This document shows, piece after piece, positions 61,186 through 64,000 of a stretch of DNA of 64,000 nucleotides (positions within the stretch are counted from its first letter, which is position 1; every line of letters begins with the position of its first letter). The DNA comes from a virus. Location of the stretch: IMG/VR virus record IMGVR_UViG_3300024054_000008, positions 62,001 through 126,000 of that record. One strand, given 5' to 3'. The notes below the pieces were generated by a model, which did not search any database, was not told where the DNA came from, and was given only the letters and a program-made list of their open reading frames with translations. Made by a program: the position numbers and the translations under genes.

Positions 61186-61399
61186 AATAATTGGATACTC
61201 AGAAACAAAAGATGTCGAAAAAGTCTATAGTCCTTATTCAGAAAAAATCATAGAACTAAATCCGCAAAATGATACTTACAGAGCAACATTATGTTTAGAA
61301 CTACCAAATGGTAAAAAATTGAAAGTCAAAATAACAAAAGAAGAACTAAACGAAGTAATTTCATTGTTCAACCAAGAACAACTTCATGAGTCGCAATAA
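61172..61399 (+). CDS. Small unrecognised protein
   Basis: 75 aa from ATG 61172, overlapping the previous gene. Beta-rich (RATLCLELPNGKKLKVKITK), helical end. Convergent with 61368. Confidence 0.45.
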   Translation: MLNVKIIGYSETKDVEKVYSPYSEKIIELNPQNDTYRATLCLELPNGKKLKVKITKEELNEVISLFNQEQLHESQ

Positions 61400-61784
61400 A
61401 ATCAAAAGAATCTTCCATGAATTTAGAATAAAAAATTTCATCAAAAATAACTCTTCTATTTGTTATTTCAGCGATTTCAGATGCTAAAATGTCTGAATAG
61501 GCGTTTTGACTAACTTTGCCATTATAATTTATAAACAAAACTTTGCGATCTTTGATTTCAGCAACAGACAATTTCTTGATCTCATAAAATTCTATTTCAT
61601 GTACATCAGATTTAACAACAATTATTTCAAATTTATTTGTCAAAACCAAAACTAAACAAATCGAGAGATCTGAATAAACAGGTAGATCTCTGCGTAACAT
61701 TATTTTAGGAATTATCATGGAACGTTTAAATCCATCTGTACTAATTTCTTCATATGCGAAAAAACCAATTTTTTTGTCATTCAT
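61368..61784 (-). CDS. Unrecognised protein, member of a small local family
   Basis: 138 aa. Beta-rich with a helical end, FMEDSFDFIATHEVVLG, similar to the ends of the genes at 62721 and 63596. ATGA-coupled to the previous gene. Confidence 0.5.
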   Translation of the reverse strand: MNDKKIGFFAYEEISTDGFKRSMIIPKIMLRRDLPVYSDLSICLVLVLTNKFEIIVVKSDVHEIEFYEIKKLSVAEIKDRKVLFINYNGKVSQNAYSDILASEIAEITNRRVIFDEIFYSKFMEDSFDFIATHEVVLG

Positions 61785-62110
61785 GATTCTAAAACCGATA
61801 TTGTTTTTAGATAGTCTTCTGAGATGTCTTCTATCGGGATGAACATTGTGTCTACGGCAAGGTTAGTCATACGACCGACGCTTTCATGTTTTTTAATTGG
61901 TCTACTAGAAACTGCAGCATAATGCGGCATCAAATTATAAATGCAATCTGAACAAATAACTTTTATGTTACCATCAACTGAATGGAAAAAATCCAACAAA
62001 GACTTTGAATACATTACATGAGAAGGCTTAGAATTATTAGTATGCCAAGCACTTCGTATACAGCCGAACGACACATCCCCATATTTGATACAAAACTCTT
62101 CGAGAGTCAT
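61781..62110 (-). CDS. Unrecognised protein
   Basis: 109 aa from ATG 62110, with TGTATA seven bases upstream. ICSDCIYNLMPHY includes a cysteine pair. No motif. Confidence 0.5.
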   Translation of the reverse strand: MTLEEFCIKYGDVSFGCIRSAWHTNNSKPSHVMYSKSLLDFFHSVDGNIKVICSDCIYNLMPHYAAVSSRPIKKHESVGRMTNLAVDTMFIPIEDISEDYLKTISVLES

Positions 62111-62145
62111 AAGAAAATATACAAACAAGAAATGTAATTTACGAT

Positions 62146-62505
62146 ATGGGCGTACCGAGAAGTGGTAGAAAAATAACTGTTGATAGTGTTCAATTCAAAT
62201 GGAAATTAGCGTGTAAATGGGAACGTTCTGTTTGGAACGGTGACAATGAAGATAGACTTGGTGGCGTGCTTTTGATTTGGGTTGACAATGATAACATGAG
62301 AAACATTTGTAAATTAAAAATTAGTTGGAAACGTGATTTTTCAGTAACACCAGAAGTAGTGTCAATAATTATAAAACAAGCTGTAAAATCTGGATGGGAT
62401 ATAAAAAGACCGAAGAATCAATTTAATTTTAAAGAAATCAAAGTTGAAGATATGGAAACAAAAATGAAAGACTTGATGAAAACAAAAGAACTTTTAGAAT
62501 TGTGA
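62146..62505 (+). CDS. Unrecognised basic protein
   Basis: 119 aa. Aromatic/basic N-terminus (QFKWKLACKWERSVWNGDNE), helical C-terminus. TGTAAT seven bases before ATG (62133-62138). Confidence 0.5.
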   Translation: MGVPRSGRKITVDSVQFKWKLACKWERSVWNGDNEDRLGGVLLIWVDNDNMRNICKLKISWKRDFSVTPEVVSIIIKQAVKSGWDIKRPKNQFNFKEIKVEDMETKMKDLMKTKELLEL

Positions 62506-62724
62506 ATTCTTTTCTATTTCGATAAGTATTTTCAACAATTCACGTCCATGTTGTTGAGAATTACGTAGTAATTCATTCAATTGTGAGATCGTATTTGGTT
62601 GTGAGATCGTATTTGGGTATGCCTCAGATCTTATTCGCTTACTAAAATTTTCAATTTCAAGTTTTGCGTGATCAAGAGCGTCTAAAATTCTCTGTTGATT
62701 TTCTATTGTTCTATATGAAGTCAT
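62494..62724 (-). CDS. Small coiled-coil protein with a duplicated peptide
   Basis: 76 aa. NTISQ occurs twice (QPNTISQPNTISQL), encoded by an 18-base tandem direct repeat at about 62581-62617. Helical otherwise. Confidence 0.5.
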   Translation of the reverse strand: MTSYRTIENQQRILDALDHAKLEIENFSKRIRSEAYPNTISQPNTISQLNELLRNSQQHGRELLKILIEIEKNSQF

Positions 62725-63176
62725 TCGCTTACTATTTCGTGAGTTTTAATGACATCAAATACATCTTTTAAAAATTGCTTAATGACATTTAATACATCAT
62801 GATCAAATTCAAATTTAATAGAACTCTTTGTTATTTCAAGAATACATTGAGCTAACATGTGTTCCGGAGAGTATTTATCAGACAGCCTCATATATGTTGG
62901 TTTACTATTAAACGAAATAAAATCGTCTAATACTTTAGCTACAGGAATTACAGAATCAAAATTAACATCAGCAAAGACAGCCTCTATTATAAAATCATCT
63001 TGTTTATTTAATCTCAAAAACACACCATTTATATTATCACTTTGTAATAATATAAATGGTTTTGACATACTCATTCCGGTAACACCAGAAAAAACTGATC
63101 TACTTGGACCGCTTGGACCGATTGGACCCCTTGGACCCAAGGGGCTCATTGCACCAAATATTGGGTTATTTTTCAT
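62721..63176 (-). CDS. Protein with a collagen-like N-terminus
   Basis: 151 aa. Gly-X-Y repeats PLGPRGPIGPSGPS at residues 12-25, then an alpha/beta domain ending FDVIKTHEIVSE. TGTAAA ten bases before ATG. Collagen-like tracts are typical of phage fibre or decoration proteins, but this one is short. Confidence 0.5.
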   Translation of the reverse strand: MKNNPIFGAMSPLGPRGPIGPSGPSRSVFSGVTGMSMSKPFILLQSDNINGVFLRLNKQDDFIIEAVFADVNFDSVIPVAKVLDDFISFNSKPTYMRLSDKYSPEHMLAQCILEITKSSIKFEFDHDVLNVIKQFLKDVFDVIKTHEIVSE

Positions 63177-63197
63177 GATTATTTATTTTACATCCTA

Positions 63198-63593
63198 TTA
63201 AGAAAAAATTCTTTGAGTCAAAACGATTGAGGTTGCTTCTTCTTTATCAATTTCACGCCAAACGAACGGAACGTCAAATCTCGGGCTACGTTTATTACAT
63301 GAACCACATTTAACAGTAACTGAGGATAAAGTTGAGAACGAAACGTAAAAATGCAGTGCCAAATTCTCGCAATGTGAAAAGCCAACCTTTTCACCGTTTT
63401 CCCAAAGAGAGCCGCAGATGAAAATTGGATTTCCTGCTTCATCAAATTGATTTGCATACGGGTTAAGAATTGTTTTATTGGATTTTGAATTCGAATTCGA
63501 ACGAGTGAATTTCCAAGTTAAAGAAAAAAGAAAAATTAATAAAACTGATAAAATTGGCCAAGTCAAAATTATAGTTAACTGAAGGTTTGTCAT
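63198..63593 (-). CDS. Single-pass membrane protein
   Basis: 131 aa. Transmembrane segment near residues 5-27 (LTIILTWPILSVLLIFLFSL), then a soluble domain with CGSC. Probably inner-membrane anchored. Confidence 0.5.
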   Translation of the reverse strand: MTNLQLTIILTWPILSVLLIFLFSLTWKFTRSNSNSKSNKTILNPYANQFDEAGNPIFICGSLWENGEKVGFSHCENLALHFYVSFSTLSSVTVKCGSCNKRSPRFDVPFVWREIDKEEATSIVLTQRIFS

Positions 63594-63595
63594 TC

Positions 63596-64000
63596 TTAAT
63601 CTAAAACGATGTCACGAGTTTTCAAAAAATTTATTGCGTCAGAAACAAAGTTTTGTATTTTATCTGACCTAGGTTGACCTGGTCTAAACAAAATTTCTAA
63701 ATCTGGACCGATAACTTCACAAATTATACGAGCGTAAGTTTCACCTGGAATTGATATGTGAAATTGATAGACTCTAGAATCTATTGTATGAGAATTTAAA
63801 GAGCGTAATTCAAGAATTCCAAAACGCTCAGTTCTGGAAAAACGTTTCTCAAAAATATAATTAAATTTTGGCTTTCTCACGAAAAAAGTTACGCCGAAGA
63901 AATTTAAATTTTCAAGAGATAACGCTGCGCGGCGCGTTGTGAAGTTGTTGCTAAAACTGGCGGAACGCCTTGAACGGCCTTTAGACCGTTTGACTTCAGG
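63596..64000 (-). CDS. Unrecognised protein, possibly truncated by window end
   Basis: The frame is open from the right window edge to the TAA at 63596 (135 codons). A GTG at 63880 could be the start (94 aa), but upstream codons contain no stop, and they are Arg/Ser-rich, so the N-terminus is uncertain. C-terminus FLKTRDIVLD resembles the ends at 61368 and 62721. Confidence 0.45.
   Translation of the reverse strand, partial: PEVKRSKGRSRRSASFSNNFTTRRAALSLENLNFFGVTFFVRKPKFNYIFEKRFSRTERFGILELRSLNSHTIDSRVYQFHISIPGETYARIICEVIGPDLEILFRPGQPRSDKIQNFVSDAINFLKTRDIVLD

Noticed and set aside
62577-62620. Longer tandem repeat or CRISPR-like array
   Set aside because: Only two copies of an 18-base unit, inside a coding sequence.
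1-64000. General recoding of TAG as sense in this window
   Set aside because: Core genes are intact with TAG as stop, several TAGs overlap convergent stops, and reading through gives no conserved extension.

Overview
The window is a dense, A+T-rich, mostly minus-strand array of genes that I read as part of a very large tailed-phage genome. Genes abut or overlap by ATGA/TAATG. It carries a bacterial-style replisome, three distinct peptidoglycan enzymes, homing endonucleases, an intein, tRNAs and many small unrecognised ORFs. No rRNA, ribosomal protein or housekeeping operon is present, and no capsid, portal or terminase gene is visible here. The host cannot be named from the sequence.

Layout. 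1-1003 is the 5' part of a homing endonuclease gene leaving the window. 1-25 kb is a leftward replication/recombination/transcription block: two-HTH sigma-like protein, 5'-3' exonuclease, NusG-like factor, DnaX-like clamp loader, primase, Rad50/SbcC C-terminal half, sliding clamp, Cas4-like nuclease, SbcD, RecD2-like helicase, NAD+ ligase in two genes on opposite strands, class II ribonucleotide reductase with an intein, clamp-loader delta and delta', two zinc ribbons and two further sigma-like proteins. 25-37 kb holds a secreted transglycosylase-like protein, a PurA/PurZ-like enzyme, two endonuclease/GNAT-like fusions, a large HEAT-repeat protein and a double ThyX. 37-39.7 kb has a promoter plus three-hairpin leader and conserved hypotheticals. 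39.7-40.33 kb is an RNA cluster: two tRNA-like genes whose 3' half precedes the 5' half, then an ordinary tRNA with anticodon CUA. 40.3-51 kb holds small zinc proteins, a dNMP kinase, the Rad50/SbcC N-terminal half, RecA, a RuvC-like resolvase and an endolysin. 51-64 kb is accessory: a KH protein, an M15 peptidase, small ORFs on both strands, and a duplicated virion-type gene.

How the genes fit together. RNR, ThyX and dNMP kinase supply dNTPs. The PurZ-like enzyme may make 2-aminoadenine (Z) precursors. Primase, clamp, clamp loader, exonuclease and ligase form the replisome, while SbcC/D halves, RecA, RuvC-like, RecD2 and Cas4-like proteins handle recombination. Sigma-like proteins, NusG and zinc ribbons suggest the phage redirects host transcription.

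Most unusual signals: the permuted tRNAs; the amber-reading tRNA beside genes that still end in TAG; a hexamer close to TGTAAT placed 6-8 bases before many start codons that lack a Shine-Dalgarno, as expected of leaderless promoters; and Rad50 and ligase each split exactly at a domain boundary.
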